From positions 384,633 through 423,525 of the forward strand of contig MNCI01029592.1 of NCBI GenBank assembly GCA_015680685.1: a stretch of 38,893 nt of DNA, given 5' to 3'. This DNA comes from Gnetum montanum. Taxonomy: Eukaryota > Streptophyta > Gnetopsida > Gnetales > Gnetaceae. Made by a program: the position numbers and the translations under genes. Below are positions 10,950 through 20,560 of this stretch, piece after piece. The notes under the pieces were generated by a model. That model saw only the letters and a list, made by a program, of their open reading frames with translations. It was not told where the DNA came from and searched no databases. Numbering within the stretch: the first letter of the stretch is position 1; every line of letters starts with the position of its first letter.

Positions 10950-13260
10950 TCTAAACTTTATGCTAGGTCAATATAGGGGTTGTGGTAATATTTTGAACCT
11001 TTGGCCCACAACTACATCCATTATTATTAGTAGTGATGCATGGATTCTTTTGTCTCTCCATAGTGATAGCTTTATCATTTATGGCTCATGTTGGAGTGGT
11101 GATGGTTGTTGGCTTTTTTGTATGATTAGGAGACATTATTCCAAAGAGGATGGATGTTACACCAAATTGGCCTAGTGCAGGTTTCGATGTTCCAATAGGT
11201 CTATGAGTTTTGCACTCACGCATGGGAACCATCCTAAAGAAAGGATGTTTTTGAGGTTGAAATGAAGATCTACTAGCCTTATCATTTTTGTGTATGTTCA
11301 TAGCACAAGCGACATTTTTTTTTTTTTTGATATTATGGTGCCAAACCTTCCTATGTTGTTGGTGGTGAAATGTGGTGAAGGAAAGTATGAGAATATTGAG
11401 GATATGATGAAGGTTGAGAGGTGTGAGATGGTGATTCCATAGAAGATGTTGTAGGTTGATGATATTCGGGAGACTAGTAGTAGTGATTTGAGGTAGAGGA
11501 AGTAGAACCAATTGAAAAATAAGTTGTTGAACATAATATCCATACAAGTTTGGATGATAGTAAGGGTAGTGCAAGCTTGATGATGGCCTCCCCCACAACT
11601 ATGGGTTTTACCATTAAGGTTGATAGTAGTTTTGAGGCTGATAAGAAGTCCCACTAGGATAGTACAATTGGCTGTAGGATTGCCTATAATTACCTTGTGA
11701 AAAAGTTAATTCCTAGTCATTTTTTTGTACAAACTTGGGATTCAAAGAAATCCCAATACTCATGTAGATGTAACATAGTTGGGTAATAGCCCTTTAGATG
11801 ATCATATATGTAGATGTTACATCCATCATCCTCTTTTGTGGTTCTTCTTCTACAACTATTTTTCTTTTTTTTTTTCAATAAGTATTTCTAGTTGTTTCTT
11901 GGTTCTTTTTCCTCTTCTTATTTTGATCTCTTAATTTCTTTTGCATTGCTCTCTCCTCTATGGTTTTCATGTAAGTTGTAACTTTGTTGTTCATAAAATC
12001 CCACATCTTATCTATCCTTGCTCAAAGCTCTTTGATAGACTTTTGTATTGGCAGGGTTTGTTGTGAAATCACCTCATCAAGAGCTACCTCTTTCTTCTCA
12101 TCATAGATATGGATCCTTTTCTTTTGAAGATTTGGATCCTAGTTATATTCCTATACATTCTCTCATTTGCATAGCTCTCCTTCTTCTTTTGCCACCTACT
12201 CAATTAGCCTTTATATATGATGGGGCTTTCAGTTCATATAACTGACCTTGGGCATAAATCCCAAGAATCTCCCTCATTTGATTATGAAGCCCATATATGA
12301 TCTAAAAAAGCTACTCTTTTTTAGAGAAATCATGGCCCAGACATCTATGTAGTAGAGAATAGTATTTATCCAAGGACTCATGATTTTCTTGCTTCCACCC
12401 TTGGATTTGTTTTCTTAGGTTGGACACTCTTGCATAGGTTTGGTATTTTTCATTGAAGAGTTCCAGCATTGTGGGTCACCAATGGATTAAATGTTGTTCC
12501 AATGATCTATACCAACTTTCAGCTTTGTCTATTAGTATCCCAGGAAAGAGCTTAAGCTCTTTCCACTTATGTTCAATGTTTTCCAAGGTGCACACATCAT
12601 GGAAGTATTGCAAATGATGTTGTGGATCAGAATTATAGCCTACCCTAAATTTAGGAATGTTGTCCATGGCAAGTAGTTTGATGCAGCTATTTGTTTAATG
12701 CCTTTAGGGTATTTGAACTACCTTCCTAATCTATTTCAAGTCCCTAGTAGCCAATAAGGGATCATCTTCATTAGACATGTCATGGTGAGAATCTTTATTT
12801 CTTTTTTTTGGTAGTAATGATCTTGCCTATGCTCATTTTGATTTCTTTGATCTTGCCCTTGGATTTTATTTCTATTATTATCATAACCCCTTAGTGGAGC
12901 TCTATCTCTATACCTACATTCATCTTTGTCAGAACTAGATGTTGAAGATGAAGAGGAAGATGGTGAACTAGGAGAATTTCCATGGCTCCTATACTTCTCC
13001 CTATGGTCCCTCAATGTATTCTTTCTAAATTTAGAGGAACTCCTAGGTCTTGAGGTCCTCCTTGATCTAGGACTTACTCCATCTCCTCTAGAATTGTCTA
13101 TACCAATTGAACATAGTCCTTGCATGTAGTATGGGTTAAAATGAGCATATGAAACCCTTGCCTAAGACTATTCACTTAAATTCTCAGTATAGAACCTATC
13201 ATTTCTCCTATGAGTGTTTTCATCATATGATGCATTATTGGTCCTATGTGAAGAAGACAT
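10950..13260 (-). pseudogene. gag relic of element C
   Basis: The frame starts at the ATG at 13258-13260 (MSSSHRTNN), shortly after the PBS. Domains in order: a Ser/Arg-rich basic segment with a poly-Ser run (12736-13125, SPRSRRTSRPRSS), then the capsid-like core IPKFRVGYNSDPQHHLQ (about 12610-12667) with WYRSLEQ near 12505. Next come IQGWKQENHES near 12385-12415 and YSLLHRCLG near 12345-12370, then a Lys/Gln-rich helix near 11900-12060 and a Tyr/Gln/Pro-rich tail near 11080-11700. Stops and frameshifts break it many times. The same core occurs in E and F. Gag would form the particle; no zinc knuckle is obvious. Confidence 0.75.
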
Positions 13261-13353
13261 GTTTTCAATGTGTGTGACTTAATATTTTCTAAAAGATAAA
13301 TCATTAACACCTCAACAATGATAATTTTTTATACAACTAATTTAGATAACTAG

Positions 13354-13377
13354 CACCATCCCTAACAATGATGTCAA
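13354..13377 (-). other. PBS of element C (tRNA-Asp type, decayed)
   Basis: On the minus strand, directly after the 5' LTR, the sequence TTGACATCATTGTTAGGGAT aligns without gaps to the tRNA-Asp-complementary PBS of plant Athila/Tat elements (TGGCGCCGTTGCCGGGGA). All seven differences are C-to-T or G-to-A transitions. Confidence 0.8.
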
Positions 13378-14248
13378 TGATGAGCGATAGGTACCCTATA
13401 CGCTCAACCATAAAAATCACAAGCGTTCACATATGATTTGATCAAATTTCGTAGATGGGACTAGTTGTGGCATCTAGATCATTAGGCCTTGATTGTAGTT
13501 CACTATCTTCCCACTTGGACTAGTGGTAGCTTTGTCAAGTATGGTTTAGTCCAAGGTGATGCATATGATGGCTAATGTTGTTTTGGCCTTATGCTACTCT
13601 TAATGATAATAGAGAAATCAATTATTTAATCTAATTAATAATAGAAAGATAAAGTCTAAACTAGCCTATGGGTGATGAGTGTTCATTCTTAGCTTGTCAT
13701 ACACGTCCTAGACCCACACATCCACTACTAGGATTATCAAGCACTACGCTATTGGGCGAACCAAGTAATAACACTACTGAGATTACCAAGTGAATACATG
13801 TTTATGCTTGAAACTAGACACACTAATTCCACCAATTAATTAACTTGCATGAAATGCAAATATTAACTAAGTACATGAAAAGTAAATTTCATGGAATGTA
13901 AATTTAATCTAAGTCAAAGAGTTGCAATGAATAAGAATAAATCTCGATCTTATTGCCATTTATGGAATGTGTCCAAGTACCCTACCACTTGAATAAGATG
14001 CCATACAACTAACTTAGATCCACACTACAAGCACTCACTAGCTATTCTCTAAGACTATGAAATAAAATTGCAATAGTTTGACTACTCTATTGACAAAAGA
14101 ATTGAATGGTCATGCATCTAAGTGTTATATTTATAGGTAGGAACACATCCCACAATATTAGATATCTAATAACATAGCATGTGCTATGATATCATGGCTA
14201 AGATATTAGGTACCCGACATCATAGCCTACAAAAAACACAATTTATCA
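13378..14248 (-). repeat. 5' LTR of element C
   Basis: 871 bp, TG...CA ends, TATA box at 14128-14135 on the minus strand, flanked inside by the PBS and outside by the CTAGT target duplication (14249-14253). Confidence 0.92.
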
Positions 14249-14253
14249 CTAGT

Positions 14254-15059
14254 GGATGGTGATGGTGCAATAAGAACCAAGAGGAGAGACAACTTGTTAT
14301 GTTGTGCTATGGCTTTGACATCATTTTGTGTTGTGGTTCTACTATGCTAGCAACGTGGCCCTTATCATACCTAGTAGCATTACCCCTATTACATCTAACG
14401 ACATGGTTGGATGTTGCATTGTGACATGGTCCTTATTGTGCCTAACAATACAACCTCTCCACAACTAATAGTATGAATGGACACTAACTACCATGCACAA
14501 GGGTGTAGCTAGCATGTGTCACATGCTTAATAATTTTTAATAAATTTAAAATTATTTATTATTATTATAATTTTATATCGAAATTTTATGTATAGAAGTT
14601 ATGTATATATTATTTGTTTAAATTTAAAGTAACTAGGACATTTAACTTGATGGCTAGGAGGTCAAGTAGTAAGATTTTAATTTCCTAATTCAAAGGTGAT
14701 GGGTTTAATTCATGATTTCAAAATTTTGAAATGAAATAAAATTTTAAAATTAATTAGAGCATGCTTTACTAGAAACTTTAATCCTTAATATCTTCTAAAC
14801 TATAAGGTTAATTAAGACGGAATTGATATCATTAGAATTATCTTAATGAGTACTATACATTAGACATTATCTCAATCCATGAAACCAAGTTAAATTTTTA
14901 TATTTTTAAAAGATTAAAATGATCTATTTTTCTGAATTAACCTAAGTCAATTTATAGGCAATATTGGGACTTCTAAGTGACCCTAATTTGATTAAAGAAT
15001 GATAGGATAGAGTTTCATATAAAAATTTAATATGTTTTTACAAATTTTATTATCTTTTC
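14254..15059. other. AT-rich DNA without a recognisable gene
   Basis: The left part continues the flank of element C. Around 14640-14715 a GGCTAGGAGGTCAAGTAG / GGGTTTAATTC pair resembles the A and B boxes of a tRNA-derived SINE, but the match is weak. The rest is very AT-rich. Confidence 0.4.
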
Positions 15060-15420
15060 TCATCTTTTTTGGTTGTTTCCAAACTTGGAACCACTAAATC
15101 ATAACTTTCTCGGTCATTCAAGTTACCTTCAAGCTTGGAGAGACATTTTTTTGCAAACTTTAGCATTCAAAAGAGATGTATCTGGAATTTGGAAGATGTC
15201 TCTAGTGCATGTGAGACATCTCCTCCTAGGTAGAGACATCTTACTAGAGATGTCTCTAGTGCAAAAGAGATGCCTCTCTAGAGACATCTCTACTCTGGGA
15301 GAGATGTCTCTGCAACAATCCAAATGTCTTCGTCACTTTCTAAACATCTCCTATCAAAGCCAAAAATTCAACCAAGATGTCTGTTGGACCTCCAAGATGT
15401 CTTCCTAGCATCCAAAACTT
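15060..15420 (-). repeat. Presumed LTR fragment of element D with clustered AGACATCT motifs
   Basis: About twelve copies of GAGATGTCTC or its inverse GAGACATCTC, some decayed, occupy 15140-15400 in mixed orientation. The stretch lies just beyond the 3' end of the D pol relic, where a chromovirus LTR would start. Sparser copies of the same word lie in the corresponding place of element I (29214-29570). The short ORFs here, rich in Met-Ser-Leu, are products of the repeat. Confidence 0.5.
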
Positions 15421-15559
15421 ACAAAAACCAACTATATTGATGAAAAATGGGATCAAAAAATATGCTCGTATACTAGATCTCCCATCCTTCAAAAAAGTGA
15501 ACTTATGTGAATAAGGTAGTAGGAGTAGAAGTGATCCCCTACTCAACAAGTTTGGTCTC

Positions 15560-16027
15560 ATGGATCTGTATAAAATCATGAGGGGATTGATCCTCCTAAT
15601 GGATCAAGTAATCATACCTCTTCACTCCATGAGAGCTAGAAGATTCTTTCCTCTTGAGTATGATTACCTTCCTCTCCATTAAAAACATGCACTTATCAAT
15701 AGTCCCCTTCCATTCATTGATGCTACATTGTCTAATTTAGTCATATACTAGTCTATGATAATGCATAAGATCTACAACATTAAATACAAAAGATATACCC
15801 ATATCATTTGGTAAGTCAATTTCAAATGCATTATCATTAATTTTTGACTTTATTCTAAAAGATCCATCTTCTTGGCTTCCAACTTTGAGAAGCTGACATC
15901 TCTCAACATCTTCTTCTCTAAGTGAACCCAAACTAAACCACCAACAACAAAGTTAAGATTTTTCTTACCTTCATTTCTCTTTAGGACTCTTTCTTTAGCC
16001 TTCTTCTCATGATTTTCCTTTACTTGT
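15560..16027 (-). pseudogene. Integrase C-terminal and chromodomain-like relic of element D
   Basis: On the minus strand, VKENHEKKAKERVLKRN (about 15970-16026) and LVWVHLEKK (about 15915-15940) are followed by KSKINDNAFEIDLPNDMG and FVFNVVDLMHYH (15745-15850). This is the usual chromovirus order GDLVWVHL, then INDNAYxxDLP, then FNVxDLxxYH. A decayed YLIHWED segment near 15580-15615 resembles a chromodomain. Frameshifts are present. The upstream half of the integrase lies at 18929-19700, beyond the H insertion. Element I carries the same proteins at 28480-28910. Confidence 0.75.
16023..16027. other. Left target-site duplication of element H (CTTGT)
   Basis: CTTGT directly precedes the TGATGAGT start of the LTR and is repeated at 18929-18933 after the final ATCA. 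Confidence 0.85.
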
Positions 16028-16917
16028 TGATGAGTCATGGTCTATCAGGCATAGTTATCGGAGCATTGTTATCGAAGCCCTGATACAAGATATGGTCTAT
16101 CAGGCCTAGGTATCGAACCCCCGATATCGTAGCTATGATATCATGTCCACCTAGCGATATCGCAACTTGCCTCAATTTCTATAAATAAGAGGCAGATTTT
16201 CTTGTTCTAGGAGTTAGCTCTTAGTTTTGCGAATTTCTTTTAAGTGTTTATTTTTAAGTAGTTCTTCTCTTAACCTTTTCCTCCTAGTGTATGCCTGCAG
16301 TGTGGTGATTGTAATTGTATGACATCGTTATTTGAGTGTGACGTACTTGGGCATGCACATGATCAGAAATAAAGATCAAGATTATTTCATCATTGTAGCA
16401 TTCACTTAGCTTAATTATTTATTTAATTTTTATTTATTACTTTCTTAGTTAATATCTCTTCACCCTAAACTCCTATTAAACGTGGAATGAGTATGACTTG
16501 ATTACGAGCATTTAAGTGTGACTACTTGGTAACCTAGTAGCATACCTAGGATTTGCGTTTGGTAATCCTAGTGGTAGTCATGCACAAAGTCCAAGATGTG
16601 TACAAATAATCAAGGAACGGATACTCATCGCACTTAGGCTAGCTAGATTCTCTCTCACCCTTTCTCTCTTAGCTTAGTTAATATTATCTTCCATTGTCTT
16701 CAAGAGTAGCATTAGCATAGAAACACATCATACACCTCACTATGGACTAAACCATGCATGATAAATTTAACACTAGTCTAGATGGGAAGACAACGAACTG
16801 CGACCTAAGGATAACTATCTAGATACCACAACTAGCCCATATGTGGAGTTTGACCAGATGATGCATGAAATGCTTGTATTCGTATGGTTGAGTGTAGGGG
16901 TACCTCGCCACTCATCA
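16028..16917 (+). repeat. 5' LTR of element H
   Basis: 890 bp. TATAAATA at 16180-16187, AATAAA at 16368-16373, then paired TTGGTAACC / TTGGTAATCC motifs bracketed by GACTAC and GTAGTC. The first 150 bp contain repeated ATATCG and CTATCAGGC phrases (16039-16165) that may be U3 control repeats. Confidence 0.92.
16180..16187 (+). promoter_or_regulatory. LTR TATA box (element H, 5' LTR)
   Basis: TATAAATA, conserved at 18190-18197 in the 3' LTR. The flanking CTATAAATAAGAGG is unchanged between the two. Confidence 0.6.
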
Positions 16918-16918
16918 T

Positions 16919-16936
16919 TGGTGCCGTTGTCGAGGA
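16919..16936 (+). other. PBS of element H (tRNA-Asp type)
   Basis: TGGTGCCGTTGTCGAGGA lies two bases after the LTR end. It differs from the complement of the plant tRNA-Asp 3' end (TGGCGCCGTTGCCGGGGA) at three positions, all transitions. Confidence 0.88.
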
Positions 16937-16939
16937 CGG

Positions 16940-18162
16940 TGCTAGTTATCTAGATTAGTTATATCATACAAGGTCTCTATAGAGAAATTAATGATATATC
17001 TCTTAGGAAAATGAAATAATTACAAAAAGTCACATAGGTATCATTGGTGCCACAAAGCAAAAACCACTCCTCCCTTGAACAAAATGCCAAGTGATTGTAC
17101 GGCTTGTTGTTCTAGTACTCTCATAGTCGCTCATCATGGGATGAAACAATGTGGTGTCATTGATCAAAGGAATGGACTTGGTCCTTATCTTGAAACGATA
17201 GGTTAATGACACCTTAATCATGCATTACACATAGGATTCATTATGCCCTAGTTCAGTTACCTCATGTCCCAATCTCTACAATCCCTTCTATAGTTCGTCT
17301 CATCTCACTGTTCAAGTAATTGTAGCTCATGTCATGTGTAATGTAGAATTCTTACCTCATTCTGGTGATAGTATGGATTACATTTAACCCTTCGAGTGCC
17401 CACAGACACTTTTAAGTGTGGTTATGCAAGGGCATTAAAGGTTGGAACCTACTTTGGGGAGGATCCACTTGCGTAATTTTTGTAATTTTCACTTATGACC
17501 CATCTTCCACACACCATTTATTACCCTTCACATATTGCCAACAATTTTCTTTCCCTTATTACTATCCCTCCGATTCAATATTTGTATGAACCATCACATA
17601 GCCTTTTTCTCTACCATCTGAGATCCTTATTGATAAATTCTACACCATCATAATTTTCGTGCTTTCAAAACTAGTTGAATTACCTTGGAACCCTTTAACA
17701 ATTGTCTATATGTCCTTAGTTTACATTGTTTAATTTCAAAAAAAATATTAAAAATTTGGTACATTCTCTAAGTTCCCTAACTTTAATGAAAATATATATA
17801 CGTGACCCCCTAGAACACTTACCATCATTTTCCACTATTCATGTGGGGGAGTTTTTTTTTGAATTTTTCTCTATGACTTGCGATTATGAGACCCTTGCTT
17901 TTATACCTATATCTTGCTCACTAGTACTTTGATTTTCATTCCATCTTAACCTATTTGAACCCAGAGTGTTCAGCTTAGTCATGGGGGAGGGGCACACAAC
18001 AAATAACGCATAAATTTTTTGAAATTCATCATCGCCTAAAGGATGTCTTTAAGGGTAATTAGTTGTAAAATTAAGAATAAAATGTATCAAAAATAATTTC
18101 ATCCCCTTAGCTATACCAGAAAATTAAATTTGGAAACCACCTAAGCAAAGAGGACTCAACAT
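16940..18162 (+). other. Noncoding interior of element H
   Basis: No ORF is supported. The part at about 17160-17480 matches the conserved block of C and F, with CTTTGGGGAGGATCCACTT at 17453-17471. Two G-rich phrases, CATGTGGGGGAG near 17839 and CATGGGGGAGGGGCA near 17980, resemble polypurine tracts but are not next to an LTR start. A deletion seems to have removed the gag region and another the end of the interior. Confidence 0.6.
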
Positions 18163-18928
18163 TGCTATATCACATTCTGCCTTAATTTCTATAAATAAGA
18201 GGTAGCTTTCCCTGTTCTAGGAGTTAGTTCTTAGTTTTGAGAATTTCTTTTAAGTGATTAGTTTTAAGTAGTTCTTCTCTTAACCCTTTCCTCTCAGTGT
18301 ATGCCTACAGTGTGGTGATTGTAATTGTATGACATCCTTATTCGAGTGTGACATACTTGGGCATGCACATGACCGGAAATAAAGATCGAGATTACTTCAT
18401 CATTGTTGCATTCACTTAGCTTAATTATTTATTTAATTTTTATTTACTACTTTCTTAGTTAATATTTCTTCACCCTAAACTCCTGTTCAACGTGGAATGA
18501 GTACGACTTGATTACAAGCATTTAAGTGTGACTACTTGGTAACCCAATAACGTACCTAGGATCTGTGCTTGGTAATACCAGTGGTAGTCATGCACAAAGT
18601 CCAAGATGTGTACGGATAATCGAGGAACAAATACTCATTACACTTAGGCTAGCTAGATTCTCTCTCACCCTTTCTCTCTTAGCTTAGTTAATATTATCTT
18701 CCATTGTCTTCAGGAGTAGCATTAGCATAGAAACACATCATACAACTCACTCTAGACTAAACCATATGTGACAAAGTTAAAACTAGTCCAGATGGGAAGA
18801 CAGTGAACTGCGACCTAAGGATAACTTTCTAGATACCACAACTAGCCCACCTACAGAGTTCGACTGGATCGTGCATGAAACGCTCGTGTTCGTATGGTTT
18901 GAGTGTAGGGGTACCTTGCCACTCATCA
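18163..18928 (+). repeat. 3' LTR of element H, missing its first ~140 bp
   Basis: It aligns to 16153-16917 of the 5' LTR, with TATAAATA at 18190-18197 and AATAAA at 18378-18383. DNA left of about 18163 does not match the start of the 5' LTR, and no TGATGAGT is present there. The U3 start and adjacent polypurine tract have probably been deleted after insertion. Confidence 0.8.
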
Positions 18929-20050
18929 CTTGTGCATGGAGATCCCTCATCTCTTTCATAAAATTAGTACTTAGTTAAGCTTCTTCCTCAAAGCTCCTTA
19001 CATTATCCACCATCTTTGGATAAAAACCATAATTTATCTCAAATGGGATTTTCTAAATAGCAACATGGAAAGCATTATCATAGAAAACATTAGCACGAAG
19101 CAACAAAATTTTTCCACCTATTTGGTTTTTCATCACACAAGCACCTCAAAATATTCAACAAAGATTTATTAACCACCTCTATTTGGCCATCAAATTGTGA
19201 GATGACATGTCCTAGAAAATTTCAATTGTGTTCCTAATATTTTTCAAAGGGATCTTCAAAAATGACTAGTGAATGTGAAGTCTCTATTACTAAGAATATT
19301 TTAAGTAATTCCATACAACTTCATAACATGATGGAAAAAAATTTGCAGCATGAGAAGCATCACTCACCTTTTTACATGGACTGAAGTATCCATCTTGGAA
19401 AACCTATCCACCACAACAAAGATAGCATTGTACCTACTTTTGGTTTTTGAAATCCCACTCACAAATTCCATTAATATACTTTTCCATGGACCCTTTGAAA
19501 TTAGCAAAGGCATATAATGTCCATCCACTCCTTTACGTTCTTTGAATTTTTAACATGTCAAACACTCCTTCACAAATTTAGAAACTTTAGATGTCATTCT
19601 AGGCTAAAAATAGTACCCGCCCATAAGCTCCAATGTTTTATCCCTATCCAGATGACCTTCCATGTAACTATAATGATTCTCAATCAAAATATTCTTTCAA
19701 CAAGCACAATTGGAAACACATACCTTCCCATTCTTAAATAATAGTTCATCTTGAATATGATAGTCCCTCTATTGGCCTATCCTACTCAATAATGATTCCT
19801 TGAGGCTTTTTCAAACCTACCCAAAATCATAGTCATGTTCATAAAAATTAGCAAAATCATCCATACCTTCCACATGAGGCATGTTAAAACTCACCACATT
19901 CACTCTAGACAATGCATCAACAACCATATTAGCTTTTTCACTTATATGCTTAAGTATAAAATTGAACTCTTGAAATGTCATGAATTTTGGTGTAGGAATG
20001 CTTTCTTTTCTATGAAACTAGGTTTTGAAAATAGTTTGATTTAATTAATT
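18929..20050 (-). pseudogene. RNase H end and integrase N-terminal/core relic of element D
   Basis: The minus strand begins near 19990 with the end of RNase H: FILKHIS and ANMVVDALSRVN (about 19895-19960), matching the gypsy KHxxGxxNxVADALSR box. The integrase region follows; SQFDGQIEVVNKSL near 19150-19200 keeps the catalytic Glu, and LRCLCDEKPNRWKNF comes after it. The frame runs to LHAQ next to the H insertion and continues at 16027. Stops and frameshifts are frequent. RT is absent: resemblance stops near 20050, so D is 5'-truncated. Chromovirus membership is inferred from the gypsy order and C-terminal motifs. Confidence 0.7.
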
Positions 20051-20218
20051 AGTATATCACTTCTTTATGAACACCCTAAAGATTAGTAAGTGTAGTTAGT
20101 TTTTATGGATGTAATTATTGATTTGATACATGCTATATACATATGATTTCACTCAAAGCTTAACTAAAAGTATTTTTATGTTTTTAAGTATTTCTTCTAG
20201 CGGAAATCTCATTACATG

Positions 20219-20560
20219 ATTTGCCTACCATTGGTCTTTGTGGTTGTGTTGGTGGGAATAGGTTTCTAGATGCCACATAGAGTTGTGACCAATGGACCTT
20301 GTATGATTATGATGATGCCTATCATTAGCCTCTATGCTTGTATCAATGGTGATATGACCACATAGAGTTGTAACCAATGGACATTACATGATTATGATGA
20401 TGCCTATCATTGGCCTCTATGGTTGCATCAATGGAGATAGGCTTGCACATGGCACAAATAGTTGTGACCAATTGGTTATGTATCCACCATTGGATTCTAT
20501 GGTTGCGTCAATGGGGTGGGCTCCCAATAAGGCACATAGATTGTATACCAATGGAGCTGA
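20219..20560 (+). repeat. Tandem repeat, about four units of 85-95 bp
   Basis: Each unit has CC(A/T)ATCATTGGCCTCTATGG-like and GTTGTGACCAATGGAC-like phrases. The units start near 20225, 20313, 20399 and 20489. Units 2 and 3 are most alike; units 1 and 4 have diverged. The two overlapping ORFs over this region (20388-20688) are by-products of the repeat. Confidence 0.65.

Larger units (their letters stand above)
7783..14248 (-). mobile_element. Element C: complete gag-only LTR retrotransposon, 6.5 kb
   Basis: The element is bounded by near-identical-length LTRs with TG...CA ends and a 5-bp target duplication, CTAGT, at 7778-7782 and 14249-14253. On the minus strand the order is 5' LTR (13378-14248), PBS, gag relic, long noncoding block, polypurine tract (8667-8674) and 3' LTR (7783-8666). 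There is no protease, RT, RNase H or integrase, although the 4.7-kb interior appears continuous. This is the structure of a non-autonomous element that used enzymes in trans. By eye the two LTRs agree at roughly 80-85%, so the insertion is old. Confidence 0.9.
16028..18928 (+). mobile_element. Element H: short non-autonomous LTR element nested in D
   Basis: 2901 bp, with LTR ends TGATGAGT...ACTCATCA and a CTTGT target duplication. The interior of about 1.2 kb has a PBS and part of the noncoding block shared with C and F, but no gag or pol. It cannot move by itself. Where both LTRs align they agree at around 90% or a little more by eye, so H is younger than C. It splits the integrase of D; the two D flanks continue in the same frame across one copy of the duplication, as judged against element I. 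Confidence 0.9.

Noticed and set aside
11086-11654. Two overlapping minus-strand ORFs of 170 and 118 codons
   Set aside because: They are alternative frames over the decayed Tyr/Gln-rich tail of the C gag; comparison with F shows the ancestral frame moves between them.
12926-13129. Acidic plus-strand ORF (MSELDVEDEEE start)
   Set aside because: It is the antisense of the Ser/Arg-rich gag segment of C.
14640-14715. tRNA-derived SINE
   Set aside because: A- and B-box-like words are present, but matches are weak and no second copy, tail or target duplication was seen.
15073-15408. 111-codon ORF and an opposite-strand ORF at 15129-15323 with repeated MSL/DIS peptides
   Set aside because: Both are translations of the clustered AGACATCT repeat, which is open on both strands. 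No gene is needed.
16918-16940. tRNA-Asp-like sequence as a tRNA gene
   Set aside because: Only the complement of the tRNA 3' end is present, directly after an LTR, so it is a primer binding site.
17976-17996. CATGGGGGAGGGGCA as the polypurine tract of H
   Set aside because: It is not followed by an LTR start; the first LTR match is about 165 bases further on. It may be an internal purine run.
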